From the NCBI RefSeq assembly GCF_004570345.1, contig NZ_SPQM01000027.1:1-41992 (forward strand): DNA of 41,992 nt, written 5' to 3'. Under the pieces are notes generated by a model. That model had not been told where the DNA came from and did not search any database. It worked only from the letters and a program-made list of their open reading frames with translations. The position numbers and the translations under genes are program-made. The stretch is from Blastococcus sp. CT_GayMR20. Lineage in GTDB: Bacteria > Actinomycetota > Actinomycetes > Mycobacteriales > Geodermatophilaceae. Positions 13,844-22,918 of the stretch are shown piece after piece. How positions within the stretch are numbered: position 1 is the stretch's first letter; each line of letters starts with the position of its first letter.

Positions 13844-16384
13844 ATGGTGCCAGGTCTGCGTACGGCCCTGCGACCGGCGCGGCAGACGGTGCTCGTCGTC
13901 GCGATGATCGCCGCGCTGCTGTCCCTCACCCTGCTCGTCGGGCACCCGTTCGTGGGGCTGGGGCCCTACCTCGGGTTCGCGAACCTGCCCTGGTGGGCGT
14001 TGGGCGTCGGGTTCGCCGCCACCGAGGCATGCGTCTTCTACCTGCAGACCAAGCGGGAGGCACGGACGGTCTCGATCAGCGAGCTGCCGCTCGTCCTCGG
14101 TCTGTTCCTCGCCTCGCCGGCGCAGCTGCTGCTCGGCCGCCTGGCCGGGTCGGTCGCGGTCTTCGTGATCCACCGGGGCGCCCCGGTGTTGAAGACGACG
14201 TGGAATCTCGCGCTCGTCAGCCTGCAGACCGCCGTAGCCGTCGCCCTGTTCCACCTCCTCGCCGACGGCCGGGAGGTGAGCAGCCCGCTGGTCTGGCTCG
14301 GTGCCTACGCCGGGGCGATCGCCGCCAACTGCGTCGCCAGCATCGCCCTCGCTCTCGTCATCGCGATCTACGAGCGCGACCTGCGCATCCGTCCGATCCT
14401 CGACGACATGGTGAAGGGCGAGCCCTTCGCACCGTTCGTGGTCACCCTCGCGCTGATCGCGGTGATGAGCCTCTCGGCCGCCCGGCACAGCGCATGGCTG
14501 CTGCTGGTCACCGGTACCGGCCTGCTGCTCGGCTATCGGGCCTATGCCTCGCTCGCCAACCGGCACCTGGGCACCGAGCGGCTGTACCGCTTCGCCCAGG
14601 CCGTCACCAGCGCCCCGGAGGTCGACGAGACCCTGCGCAAGCTGCTGCAGGAGGCCAAAGAGCTGTTGCGCGCCGAGCGCGCCGAGGTCGCCTTCGTGGC
14701 CTCCGACGGCGGGGACGTCGCGCACGTGCGGCTCGGTGCCACCGGGCGCCTCGGACGCTCCTCGGAGCCTCCCGCGCCGGCGGACCAGTGGCTGATCTCG
14801 CGCGTCGTCGGCGAGGGGGAACCGCTGCTGATCAGCCGCGGGACCCGGGACGCCGTCGAACGGCGGTGGCTCGACGCCCAGGTCGCCCGCGAGGCGGTAG
14901 CGGTGCCCCTGCGCGGCGGGACCGGCATCCTCGGCGTCCTCATCGCGACCGACCGGATCGGGGACGTCCGCACCTTCGCCGACGACGACGTACGGCTGCT
15001 CGAGACGGTGGCCAGCCACGCCAGCGTGGCGCTGCAGAACGGCAAGCTGATGGACCAGCTGCGGCACGAGGCGATCCACGACGCGCTGACCGGGCTGCCG
15101 AACCGGACCGCCCTCCAGCGCCAGCTGGCGGCTGCGCTGGAGGAGGTGGCCGACGGCCGTTCGCCCGGTGCCGCGGTCATGATCCTCGACCTCGACAGCT
15201 TCAAGGAGGTCAACGACACCCTGGGTCACCAGCACGGCGACCAGCTCCTCATCGAGGTCGGTGCGCGCCTGAGCACCGCGGCCGGCCCCGCCGGCTTCGT
15301 CGCGCGGCTGGGCGGTGACGAGTTCGCCGTCCTGCTGAGCGGCATGGACGACGAGGACCGCGCCATCCGGGTGGGCCGACGACTGCTGCGCTCCCTGGAG
15401 CAGCCGGTGTCGCTCGACGGGCTCGAGATCGAGGTGGGCGGTTCGCTCGGCGTGGCCATGGCCCCCGTACACGCCTCGGACCCGGCCGGGTTGCTCAAGC
15501 GCGCCGACATGGCGATGTACGACGCCAAGGCGTCCACCGGTGGACTCCGGCTCTACGAGCCCGACCCGGACTCGGACAACCCCCGCCGGCTCATGCTCGT
15601 GTCCGAGCTGCGCACGGCGCTCAACCAGGGCCGGATCGAGGTGCACGTCCAGCCCCAGGCAGCACTGTCGACCGGGAAGACCGTCAGCGTCGAGGCGCTG
15701 GTCCGGTGGAACCACGCCGACCTCGGTCCCATCCCGCCCGACGAGTTCATCCCGATCGCCGAGCGCAGCGGGCTCGTCGGCCTGATCACGACGCGGGTCC
15801 TCGACGCCTCCCTCGCCGCCGTGGCCGACTGGCAGCGGCACGGCGTGGAGCTCGGCATCGCGGTCAACCTGTCGGCCCGCAGCCTGCAGGACACCGACCT
15901 GGTCGACGAGGTGTCCCGTCTCCTCCGCCGGCACGGCGTCCCCGCGTCGCGGCTGACCCTCGAGGTGACCGAGAGCTCGGTCATGGCCGACCCGACGCGG
16001 GCGATCGCGCTGCTGCACCAGTTGCGGGCGCTCGGGGTCCGCCTCTCCGTAGACGACTTCGGCACGGGCTACTCGTCGCTGTCCTACCTCAAGAGCCTGC
16101 CGGTCCAAGAGGTCAAGATCGACCGCAGCTTCGTCACCGGCCTCAGCAACCAGAGCGAAGACGTCGCCATCGTCCGGGCGATCGTGGACCTGGGCCGGCA
16201 TCTCGGCCTGGAGGTCGTCGCGGAGGGCGTCGAGGACCGTCCGACCTGGGACCTTCTCGCCTCGATGGGGTGCGACCTCGTGCAGGGTTGGCACCTCGCC
16301 CGCCCCATGCCGGTGGACGAGCTCGTCCCATGGATGAGGGCACACGCGGGCACTGCGTCGCGCCCCGCGCTCCACGCCCTCTGA
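13844..16384 (+). CDS. Membrane GGDEF-EAL cyclic-di-GMP protein with GAF domain
   Basis: An 846-residue protein: an N-terminal membrane region with six or more hydrophobic segments (about 15-235), a GAF-like sensor domain (about 260-405), a GGDEF diguanylate cyclase domain (about 410-570) and an EAL phosphodiesterase domain (about 590-840). The cyclase active-site motif GGDEF is intact (RLGGDEFAVLL), as is EAL (VEALVRW) and the DDFGTGYSS loop of the EAL domain. Both activities are therefore possible; which dominates is not predictable. Start ATG 13844 follows AGGAGGTGAG at 13831-13840, one of the best ribosome-binding sites here. It is a single-gene unit between a terminator and a convergent gene. 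Confidence 0.93.
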   Translation: MVPGLRTALRPARQTVLVVAMIAALLSLTLLVGHPFVGLGPYLGFANLPWWALGVGFAATEACVFYLQTKREARTVSISELPLVLGLFLASPAQLLLGRLAGSVAVFVIHRGAPVLKTTWNLALVSLQTAVAVALFHLLADGREVSSPLVWLGAYAGAIAANCVASIALALVIAIYERDLRIRPILDDMVKGEPFAPFVVTLALIAVMSLSAARHSAWLLLVTGTGLLLGYRAYASLANRHLGTERLYRFAQAVTSAPEVDETLRKLLQEAKELLRAERAEVAFVASDGGDVAHVRLGATGRLGRSSEPPAPADQWLISRVVGEGEPLLISRGTRDAVERRWLDAQVAREAVAVPLRGGTGILGVLIATDRIGDVRTFADDDVRLLETVASHASVALQNGKLMDQLRHEAIHDALTGLPNRTALQRQLAAALEEVADGRSPGAAVMILDLDSFKEVNDTLGHQHGDQLLIEVGARLSTAAGPAGFVARLGGDEFAVLLSGMDDEDRAIRVGRRLLRSLEQPVSLDGLEIEVGGSLGVAMAPVHASDPAGLLKRADMAMYDAKASTGGLRLYEPDPDSDNPRRLMLVSELRTALNQGRIEVHVQPQAALSTGKTVSVEALVRWNHADLGPIPPDEFIPIAERSGLVGLITTRVLDASLAAVADWQRHGVELGIAVNLSARSLQDTDLVDEVSRLLRRHGVPASRLTLEVTESSVMADPTRAIALLHQLRALGVRLSVDDFGTGYSSLSYLKSLPVQEVKIDRSFVTGLSNQSEDVAIVRAIVDLGRHLGLEVVAEGVEDRPTWDLLASMGCDLVQGWHLARPMPVDELVPWMRAHAGTASRPALHAL

Positions 16385-16410
16385 CAGCGCCTTGTGCCGG
16401 ATCCCGCTGC

Positions 16411-17181
16411 TCAGTCCGTCGTGGGCACCCATCGCGCAGGGCGCTTCTCGCGGAAGGACGCGATGCCCTCCTGTCCCTCCTCGCTGGCGAAGAACCGGGC
16501 CGAGAGCTCCAGCAGCGAGTCGAACTGCAGCGCCGGCGTCCGTGCCCGCAGCAGCCGCTTGGTCTCGGCCAGCGCGGCAGGCGCTCCGGCGGTCAGGTGC
16601 ACCAGCTGCGCGCGCACCTCGCCATCCACGTCGGCGTCGGGGACGACGAGGTCGACCAGCCCGCCCGCCGCGGCCGTCTCGGCGTCGAAGACCTGGCCGG
16701 TGAGCATCAGCCGGTGCGCGATGTGCGGCACCATCCGGGGGAGGACGACGGCCGAGATGACGGCCGGGACGACCCCGATCCGCACCTCGGAGAACGCGAA
16801 GGTCGCCGCCGCGCCGGCCACGACGACGTCGCAGGCGGCCAGCAGGCCGACCCCGCCCGCGCGCGCCGGTCCGCGGACCACCGCGACCACCGGCTTCGAC
16901 GCCTTCCAGATCGCCTCGAGCAACTCGGGGAACTCGCGCACGCCCTGGTCCTGCACCCCGCCGCCGGCCGCCTCGGCGAGGTCCATCCCGGAGCAGAACA
17001 CCCGGCCGGTGTGGTCGAGGACGACCACTCGCACGGCGTCGTCGGCGAGCGCGTCGCGCAGCGCCGCGCCCAGCTCGGCCCGGAGAGCCCGGGAGAGCGC
17101 GTTGCGGTTGGCGGGGGAGTCCATCGTCAGCGTCGCGACGCCGCGCGCCACCTTCACCTGCACCACACGGTCGGAGGTCAC
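16411..17181 (-). CDS. Enoyl-CoA hydratase/isomerase family protein (copy 1)
   Basis: A 256-residue crotonase-fold protein. Family landmarks: RNALSRALRAELGAAL, FCSGMDLAE (first oxyanion-hole strand), GPARAGGVGLLAACDVVVA (second oxyanion-hole glycines), FAFSEVRIGVVPAVISAVVL and LMLTGQVFDAETAAAGGLVD. A Glu is present in FSEVRIG, in the region of the first catalytic Glu; the second usual Glu is not obvious, so hydratase activity is not assured and isomerase or another crotonase reaction is possible. GTG 17181 is preferred because AGGA lies upstream and a longer version would run into the divergent hemW promoter. The divergent pair shares 47 bases. Likely role: acyl-CoA degradation. Confidence 0.88.
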   Translation of the reverse strand: MTSDRVVQVKVARGVATLTMDSPANRNALSRALRAELGAALRDALADDAVRVVVLDHTGRVFCSGMDLAEAAGGGVQDQGVREFPELLEAIWKASKPVVAVVRGPARAGGVGLLAACDVVVAGAAATFAFSEVRIGVVPAVISAVVLPRMVPHIAHRLMLTGQVFDAETAAAGGLVDLVVPDADVDGEVRAQLVHLTAGAPAALAETKRLLRARTPALQFDSLLELSARFFASEEGQEGIASFREKRPARWVPTTD

Positions 17182-17228
17182 AGCGGCATCCTGCCGGGCC
17201 GCGGCGCCGGCGCGGGACACTGGAGCAG

Positions 17229-18467
17229 ATGAACACCGTCCTGCCGCTGCTGCCGGCCCCCGGCGTGCCGGCCGGGTCGCCCGGACCCGACGCGCTGCCC
17301 GACCGCGCCCGGACCGGGCTGACGACCACGCCGTTCGGCCTCTACGTGCACGTGCCGTTCTGCGCGACCCGCTGCGGTTACTGCGACTTCAACACCTACA
17401 CCTCCGACGAGCTGGGCCCCGGGGCGAACCGGTCGGAGTACGCCGGCACCGCGATCACCGAGCTGCGCCGCGCCGCCGCGACCCTCGGCCCGGACCTGCC
17501 GACCGTCTCCACGGTGTTCGTCGGCGGCGGCACCCCGACCCTGCTGCCCGCCGACGACCTGGCCGCCGTCCTGGGCGAGATCCGGGACCTGTTCCCGGTG
17601 ACCGACGACGTCGAGGTGACCACCGAGGCGAACCCCGAGACGGTGGGCCCGCAGTCGCTCTCGCGGTTGCGCGAGGCCGGCTTCACGCGGGTGAGCCTGG
17701 GCATGCAGTCCGCCGCCGAGCACGTGCTCGCCGTCCTCGACCGGCGGCACACCCCGGGCCGGGCCGTCGAGGCCGCGCACGAGGCCCGGGCCGCCGGCTT
17801 CGAGCACGTCAACCTCGACCTGATCTACGGGACGCCGGGGGAGACCGACGACGACTGGGCCGCCACGCTCGACGCCGTCCTCGCGAGCCCGGTCGACCAC
17901 GTCAGCGCGTACGCGCTGATCGTCGAGGACGGCACCCGGCTTGCGCGGCGGATCAGCCGCGGCGAGCTGCCGATGCCCGACGACGACGTCCTCGCCGACC
18001 GCTACGTGCAGGCCGACGCGACCCTGACGAAGGCCGGCCTCGCGTGGTACGAGGTGTCGAACTGGGCGACCGGTGACGCCGCCCGGTGCCGGCACAACGA
18101 GCTGTACTGGGCCAACGCCAACTGGTGGGGCGTCGGGCCGGGGGCACACAGCCACGTCGGCGGCGTCCGCTGGTGGAACGTCAAGCACCCGGCGGCCTAC
18201 GCCGACCGCCTCGCGGCCGGGCTGAGCCCCGCCCAGGACGCCGAGGTCCTGGACGACGCCGACCGCGCGCTGGAGACGATCATGCTCGGGCTCCGGCTCC
18301 GCGACGGCCTGCCGCTGACGGCGCTGTCGGAGACCGGTCGCGACCGCGCGAGGGACTCCGTCGCGCGCGGACTGCTCGAACCGAGCGCCCACGAGGCGGG
18401 CCGCGCCGTCCTCACCGACCGCGGCCGGCTGCTCGCCGATGCCGTCGTCCGCGACCTCACGGACTAG
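17229..18467 (+). CDS. hemW: Radical SAM heme chaperone HemW (HemN-like)
   Basis: A 412-residue radical-SAM protein. The [4Fe-4S] motif is FCATRCGYCDF (CxxxCxxC) followed by Phe; the fourth Cys of true HemN (CxxCxC) is missing, which marks the HemW heme-chaperone branch rather than oxygen-independent coproporphyrinogen oxidase. Further motifs: VFVGGGTPTLL, EANPETV, GMQS and NLDLIYGTPGET, and the C-terminal HemN_C region (ALETIMLGLRLRDGLP). In actinobacteria hemW usually sits just upstream of hrcA; here an insert of about 6 kb separates them. No Shine-Dalgarno; GACACT seven bases before the ATG suggests a leaderless start. It ends in UAG. Confidence 0.92.
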   Translation: MNTVLPLLPAPGVPAGSPGPDALPDRARTGLTTTPFGLYVHVPFCATRCGYCDFNTYTSDELGPGANRSEYAGTAITELRRAAATLGPDLPTVSTVFVGGGTPTLLPADDLAAVLGEIRDLFPVTDDVEVTTEANPETVGPQSLSRLREAGFTRVSLGMQSAAEHVLAVLDRRHTPGRAVEAAHEARAAGFEHVNLDLIYGTPGETDDDWAATLDAVLASPVDHVSAYALIVEDGTRLARRISRGELPMPDDDVLADRYVQADATLTKAGLAWYEVSNWATGDAARCRHNELYWANANWWGVGPGAHSHVGGVRWWNVKHPAAYADRLAAGLSPAQDAEVLDDADRALETIMLGLRLRDGLPLTALSETGRDRARDSVARGLLEPSAHEAGRAVLTDRGRLLADAVVRDLTD

Positions 18468-18505
18468 CCTTCCGTTCCCAGTGCCGGACGGGCAGGCTCG
18501 GTGGC

Positions 18506-19441
18506 ATGGGACGGTTCGACGTGCTGCGCCGCATCGAGCGGCTGGACCCGGCACGCGACTTCGTCGAGATCTACCGGTTGATGGGCTCCTACGAGTTCCC
18601 GTGGGACATGACCCAGGCGCTGAGCTTCGCGCTCTTCCGCACCTACGCCGTCCCGAGCATCGGGGCGATCCTGGCGCAGACCGGCGAACTCACCGCCCGC
18701 CCGCAGAAGCGCTACGACGACACGGTGCTGATCCTGGACGCGGTCATCGAGCACGGGATGGACAGCCCCGAGGGCCGGACGGCGATCCGCCGGATGAACC
18801 AGATGCACCGCGCCCACGACATCGGCAACGACGACCTGCGCTACGTGCTGGCCACCTTCGTGGTGACGCCGATCCGGTGGGTGGACGCGTACGGCTGGCG
18901 CCGGATGACCGAGGTGGAGCGGATCGCGAGCGCCAACTACTACCGCGCCCTCGGCCGGCGCATGGGCATCCGGGGGATCCCGGCCACCTGGCAGGCGTTC
19001 GCCCGGCTGCTGGACACCTACGAGCGCGAGCACTTCGGCTTCGATCCGGGCGCCCGGACGGTGGCCGACGCGACCCTCGCGCTGCTGGCCACCTTCCCGC
19101 CGAACCACCTGCTCCCGGAAGGCCTCGTGCGGCGGATCTCCCTCGCCACCATGGACCCGTCGCTGCTCGACGCGTTCGACTTCCCTCAGCCGGGCCGCAC
19201 GCTCCGCCGCGTCGTCCGCACGGGACTGCGGGCGCGGGGACGCGTCGTCCGGTTCCTGCCGCCCCGCCGCGACCCGTTCTTCGCCCGTCAGCTGCCACAG
19301 ATCCGCAGCTATCCCGATGGTTACGACGTGGCCGGTCTCGGCACCTTCCCGCCGGGCTGCCCCGTGCCCCATCCCCGGGGCGCCGAGCGCGAGAAAGCCC
19401 CGGCCTCATCCGAATGGGCGGTTCCGGATCGCCTCTCGTGA
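18506..19441 (+). CDS. MpaB-like/DUF2236 family protein (putative heme oxygenase)
   Basis: A 311-residue protein of the oxygenase MpaB/DUF2236 family, to which latex-clearing protein also belongs. Visible family features: DFVEIYRLMGSYEFPWDM, RTAIRRMNQMHRAHDI with a conserved His-containing helix, NDDLRYVLATFVVTPIRWV and AYGWRRMT. In characterised members the helix histidines bind heme b. Start ATG 18506 chosen because the conserved fold begins at once and AGGCT lies seven bases upstream (leaderless pattern); 38 bases after hemW. A basic C-terminal stretch (RTGLRARGRVVRFLPPRR) follows the domain. Substrate is unknown. Confidence 0.75.
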   Translation: MGRFDVLRRIERLDPARDFVEIYRLMGSYEFPWDMTQALSFALFRTYAVPSIGAILAQTGELTARPQKRYDDTVLILDAVIEHGMDSPEGRTAIRRMNQMHRAHDIGNDDLRYVLATFVVTPIRWVDAYGWRRMTEVERIASANYYRALGRRMGIRGIPATWQAFARLLDTYEREHFGFDPGARTVADATLALLATFPPNHLLPEGLVRRISLATMDPSLLDAFDFPQPGRTLRRVVRTGLRARGRVVRFLPPRRDPFFARQLPQIRSYPDGYDVAGLGTFPPGCPVPHPRGAEREKAPASSEWAVPDRLS

Positions 19442-19496
19442 GCTAGGGTCCTCGTTCCGGCAACGGCGCCGGGGTGATCGGTGGGGGTGGTCGACG

Positions 19497-19670
19497 GTGG
19501 ACGCAGCAGTGTTCCGCGCCGTGGGCTTTCCGCCAGGTCTCCGCAAAGCCGTTCCCGCGCTGTCGGGCGGCATGCTGCTCGCGCTGGCGATGAACCGGCG
19601 CGCCCGCGGCCTGAGAGGACTCGACGTCCTCCGCCGCAGCCAGGACAGGGCCCCGCCGCAGTTCTCCTGA
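19497..19670 (+). CDS. Possible small protein, 57 residues
   Basis: An open frame from GTG 19497 to TGA 19670, with GGGGGTGG upstream and a TAGGGT -10-like hexamer at 19444-19449. The product has a hydrophobic patch (LSGGMLLALAM) followed by a basic tail (NRRARGLRGLDVLRR). I do not recognise it. It fills an otherwise empty 313-base gap between two supported genes, which mildly favours it, but a chance frame in GC-rich DNA is quite possible. Confidence 0.35.
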   Translation: MDAAVFRAVGFPPGLRKAVPALSGGMLLALAMNRRARGLRGLDVLRRSQDRAPPQFS

Positions 19671-19754
19671 CTCCCTCCGGAGTCCGCGACCCGCCCGTCC
19701 TGACGCGCCACCACCGGTGACCGCGTCTTCCCGCGTTGCCCCAAGGAGATCTGC

Positions 19755-20054
19755 ATGTCCGCCAGCCTCGACACCTCGTCCCGCTTCCGCGCCCTGCTGG
19801 AGAGCCAGCGCGCCGGCTGCGCGCACCAGCGCGAGGAGGCCCTCGCCGAGTGCGCGCAGTCCGTGCCCGACCCGGTCGCGCAGCGTCGTGCCGCCGACCT
19901 CCAGGTCACCCTCGGCGAGATCGACGCCGCCCTCGCCCGCATCGAGGCCGGCACGTACGGGGCGTGCACCCAGTGCGGCAGCCAGATCCCGGAGGAGCGG
20001 CTGGAGCTGCGCCCCTTCGCCAGCCGCTGCGTCGCCTGCACCAGCGCCCGCTGA
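19755..20054 (+). CDS. DksA/TraR-type zinc-finger protein
   Basis: A 99-residue protein with an N-terminal helical region (a likely coiled coil, residues 10-65) and a C-terminal C4 zinc finger, CTQCG … RCVACTSAR (CxxC-x17-CxxC), preceded by ALARIEAGTYG, a TraR/DksA signature. Such proteins bind the RNA polymerase secondary channel, but the acidic coiled-coil tip of E. coli DksA is not clearly seen, so an RNA polymerase role is inferred only. AAGGAGAT eight bases upstream fixes the ATG at 19755. A 20-base perfect palindrome follows its stop. Confidence 0.88.
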   Translation: MSASLDTSSRFRALLESQRAGCAHQREEALAECAQSVPDPVAQRRAADLQVTLGEIDAALARIEAGTYGACTQCGSQIPEERLELRPFASRCVACTSAR

Positions 20055-20061
20055 CCCCACC

Positions 20062-20081
20062 CACCTGACAGCTGTCAGGTG
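20062..20081. promoter_or_regulatory. 20-base perfect palindrome upstream of the ABC/two-component operon
   Basis: CACCTGACAGCTGTCAGGTG. It lies eight bases after the DksA-like stop and 55 bases before the ABC ATPase start, so it could be a weak terminator (8-bp stem, AGCT loop) or, more attractively, an operator for the response regulator of the downstream operon. Confidence 0.5.
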
Positions 20082-20136
20082 CTCATCGCAACGTTCCGCA
20101 CTACTCGCGGGCGGGCGGCCGGACCACGCTGATCGC

Positions 20137-21045
20137 GTGACCCGACCGCCTGCCCTCGAGATCTCCGGCCTGACCGTCCGCTACGGCGACACCGTCGCCG
20201 TCCACGGTCTGGACCTCGCCATCCCCGCCGGTTCCACGGTGGCCCTGCTCGGCCCGAACGGGGCCGGGAAGTCCACGATCGTCAACGCCGTCCTCGGCCT
20301 CCTTCCGACCGCTGCCGGCAGCGTCCGCATCCTCGGCCGCCGGCCGGCCGATGCCGTCCGCGCCGGCAGCGTCGGCGCGATGCTGCAGCACGGCGGCCTG
20401 CCCAGCGAGGCGCGCGTCGGCGAGGTGCTCGACCTCGTCGCCCGCAGCTTCCCGACCTCCTGGCCGCTGGACGACCTGGTCGCCACGGCCGGCATCGACG
20501 GCCTGCTCGGCCGGCCGGTCGAGGCGCTCTCCGGCGGCCAGCGCCAGCGGGTCCTCCTGGCACTCGCCCTGGCGGGCGCGCCGCCGCTGCTGCTCCTGGA
20601 CGAGCCGACCTCGGCCATGGACGTCGAGGGCCGCCGGGCCTTCTGGACGACGATGCGCGGGCTGGCCGACCGCGGGCACACCGTCGTCTTCGCCACCCAC
20701 CACCTCGAAGAGGCCGACGCGGTCGCCGACCGGGTGGTCGTCGTCGCCGGGGGCCGGGTGATCGCCGACGGTTCCGCGGCCGACGTCAAGGCGACCGCGG
20801 CGCGCCGGATCAGCTTCACGGCTGTGCCGGATCGCCGCTTCGACGACCTGCCGGCGGTGACGGCGACGAGCCGGCAGGGCGGCACGCTGACGCTCACCAC
20901 CGCCGACGCCGATCTCACCCTCCGCGCCCTGCTGGCCGACGGCGGCCGGCTGCCCGACCTCGAGGTGCGGGGCGCCAGCCTGGAGGACGCCGTCCTCGCG
21001 CTCGTCTCGACCGGCCGCTCGTCCTCGAACGGAGTTCCGCGATGA
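20137..21045 (+). CDS. ABC transporter ATP-binding protein
   Basis: A 302-residue ABC-2-type exporter ATPase. Walker A GPNGAGKS, Q-loop in MLQHGGLP, signature LSGGQRQR, Walker B LLLLDEPTS, D-loop SAMD and H-loop FATHH are all intact. A C-terminal extension of about 90 residues (RRISFTAVPDRR …) is typical of drug/antibiotic exporter ATPases. GTG 20137 was chosen since the domain begins at residue 8; there is no Shine-Dalgarno, but CACGCT lies six bases upstream. It overlaps the permease by 4 bases (ATGA). With the next three genes it forms an exporter plus two-component operon. Confidence 0.92.
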   Translation: MTRPPALEISGLTVRYGDTVAVHGLDLAIPAGSTVALLGPNGAGKSTIVNAVLGLLPTAAGSVRILGRRPADAVRAGSVGAMLQHGGLPSEARVGEVLDLVARSFPTSWPLDDLVATAGIDGLLGRPVEALSGGQRQRVLLALALAGAPPLLLLDEPTSAMDVEGRRAFWTTMRGLADRGHTVVFATHHLEEADAVADRVVVVAGGRVIADGSAADVKATAARRISFTAVPDRRFDDLPAVTATSRQGGTLTLTTADADLTLRALLADGGRLPDLEVRGASLEDAVLALVSTGRSSSNGVPR

Positions 21046-21788
21046 AGCCCCTGCTCGCCTTCCAGCTGCGCCGCGTCGGCCGCAACCGTCAGTACCTGCT
21101 GTTCACCGTGCTGCTTCCGGCGCTGTTCACGGTCTTCTTCACGAAGATCTTCGGTGGCCTGGCCTCGGGGCCCGCGGGCTACCAGGAGGAGGCCACCCGC
21201 TACATGGTCTCGATGATGGCCTACGGCGGGCTGGGTGCCGCCCTGGGCGCGACGATCCGGCTGTCCTTCGACCGGGCGTCGGGCTGGCTCCGCCAGCTGC
21301 GGATCACGCCGGTGCCGCAGAGCCGGGTGCTCGCCGTCGACGTCGCCGTGGGGGCGCTCCTCACGCTGCCGAGCCTGGTGACCGTCGCCCTGGTCGGCCG
21401 CTTCGTCAACGACGTCCAGCTGGGCCTCGGCACCTGGCTGGCCCTCGTCGGCGTCCTCTGGGCGGGGGCCATCACCTTCGTCGCGCTGGGGCTGCTCCTC
21501 GGGCTGGCGCTGGAGGAGCGGGCGGCGGGCGGCGCGATGGGCTTCGTGGGCGTCGTGCTCGCCGCGCTGGGCGGCCTGTGGGCGCCGGTCGAGGTGTTCC
21601 CCGACTCGATGCGGACCCTCGCGCACGCCATGCCCTCCTACTGGTACGCCGAGTTGGGACGGGACGTGGCCGCGGGCGCCGGCCCGACGGCGCAGGCCGT
21701 GCTGGTGCTGGCCGGGTTCACGGCGGTCTTCGCCGCGCTGGCCGCCCTCGTCGCGGTCAGGCGTCCGCTGTACGCCGTCGCCGGATGA
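21042..21788 (+). CDS. ABC-2 type transporter permease
   Basis: A 248-residue integral membrane protein with about six hydrophobic segments, of the ABC-2 permease family: an N-terminal cytoplasmic helix (LLAFQLRRVGRNRQYLLFTV), TM1, a central region with SFDRASGWLRQLRITPVPQ (the coupling-helix region of this family) and a final pair of TM segments around VFAALAALVAV. It partners with the ATPase immediately upstream. ATGA overlaps on both sides tie it to the ATPase and the histidine kinase. The likely cargo is a lipid, antibiotic or peptide, undetermined. Confidence 0.9.
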   Translation: MKPLLAFQLRRVGRNRQYLLFTVLLPALFTVFFTKIFGGLASGPAGYQEEATRYMVSMMAYGGLGAALGATIRLSFDRASGWLRQLRITPVPQSRVLAVDVAVGALLTLPSLVTVALVGRFVNDVQLGLGTWLALVGVLWAGAITFVALGLLLGLALEERAAGGAMGFVGVVLAALGGLWAPVEVFPDSMRTLAHAMPSYWYAELGRDVAAGAGPTAQAVLVLAGFTAVFAALAALVAVRRPLYAVAG

Positions 21789-22918
21789 GGAGCGTTACGG
21801 TCCGCGGCGTGAACCCGTCGATCCGGTGGCGGCGCGTCGGTTGGGCGCTGCCGTGGCTGCTGTTCCAGGCCTTTCCGATCGCCGACCTGGTGACCACGGA
21901 CCGGCCGGCACTGGTGCGCGTCGTCGCCGGCGCCGGCCTGCTGGTGTTCACCGCCGCCTACCTGTCCGTCTTCGGCCGCTCGTTCGGGTCCGGTCCGGTC
22001 CGCGCCCGTCCCTGGGCCGAGTTCGTCCTTCTCGCGGTGCTCGGCATCGCCCTCGCTGCCTGGCTCGGACCGGGCTGGGCCGGCTTGATGATCTACCTCT
22101 CGTCGGCCGCGGCCGCAGGGCTGCCCGAGCGGTGGGTGTGGCCCGCGGTCGTCGGCGCCGCGGGCGTCTGCACCGCCGTCCTCGCCGCCCACGACCTCCT
22201 CGGCGACGTCTTCGTGCTCCCGGTGCTCTGCCTGCTGACCGGGTTCGCCATCCAGGGGACGCGGCACCTCGTGTCGGTCAACTCCGAGCTCGTCGAGGCC
22301 CGCGACGAACTCGCCCGGAGCGCGGTCGCCGAGGAGCGGATGCGGTTCGCCCGCGACCTGCACGACCTGCTCGGGCACAGCCTGTCGCTCATCGCGCTGA
22401 AGAGCGAGCTCGCCGGTCGGCTGGCCGAGCGGGACCCGGTGCGCGCGCGGCAGGAGATGGCCGACGTCGAGGCGGCCGCCCGGCGGGCCCTCGCGGAGGT
22501 CCGGGACGCCGTCAGCGGCTACCGGCAGGTGAGCCTCGCCCAGGCGCTGGCGGAGGCACGGTCGGCCCTGTCGGCCGCCGGGATCACGCTGCGGACGCCG
22601 CCTCCGGGAGAGCCCCTGCCCGCGGCCGTCGACGCGGTGCTGGGCTGGGTCGTGCGCGAGGCCACGACCAACGTGCTGCGGCACAGCGGCGCGCGCGAGG
22701 TCACCGTCGAGGTCTCGACGGACGACCGGGGCGTGGTCCTCACCGTGTCCGACGACGGCCGGGGCGGCGCCGGTACCGCGGGCGCTGGGCTGTCCGGCCT
22801 CACCGAGCGGGTGACGGCCCTGGGCGGACACCTCGACGCGGGGCCTGCCGCCGGCCGCGGGTTCCGGCTGGCCGCCCGGCTGCCGCTCAGCGCCACGGAA
22901 GCGGCGGTGAGGCGATGA
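21785..22918 (+). CDS. DesK/NarX-type sensor histidine kinase
   Basis: A 377-residue kinase: about five N-terminal TM segments (10-150), then a HisKA_3 dimerisation domain (ERMRFARDLHDLLGHSLSLI, phospho-acceptor His193) and a HATPase_c domain with VVREATTNVLRHSGA (N box) and VSDDGRGG (G1 box). ATG 21785 overlaps the permease stop (ATGA). A second start, GTG 21809, lies seven bases after TACGGT (21796-21801) and may serve a leaderless transcript. The short membrane sensor with almost no extracellular loop is typical of kinases that sense membrane state or their cognate ABC transporter. It overlaps the response regulator by 4 bases. Confidence 0.93.
   Translation: MRSVTVRGVNPSIRWRRVGWALPWLLFQAFPIADLVTTDRPALVRVVAGAGLLVFTAAYLSVFGRSFGSGPVRARPWAEFVLLAVLGIALAAWLGPGWAGLMIYLSSAAAAGLPERWVWPAVVGAAGVCTAVLAAHDLLGDVFVLPVLCLLTGFAIQGTRHLVSVNSELVEARDELARSAVAEERMRFARDLHDLLGHSLSLIALKSELAGRLAERDPVRARQEMADVEAAARRALAEVRDAVSGYRQVSLAQALAEARSALSAAGITLRTPPPGEPLPAAVDAVLGWVVREATTNVLRHSGAREVTVEVSTDDRGVVLTVSDDGRGGAGTAGAGLSGLTERVTALGGHLDAGPAAGRGFRLAARLPLSATEAAVRR
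21796..21801 (+). promoter_or_regulatory. possible internal -10 within the kinase 5' end
   Basis: TACGGT seven bases before GTG 21809, an in-frame alternative start of the histidine kinase. It could allow the kinase/regulator pair to be made without the transporter. Confidence 0.35.
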
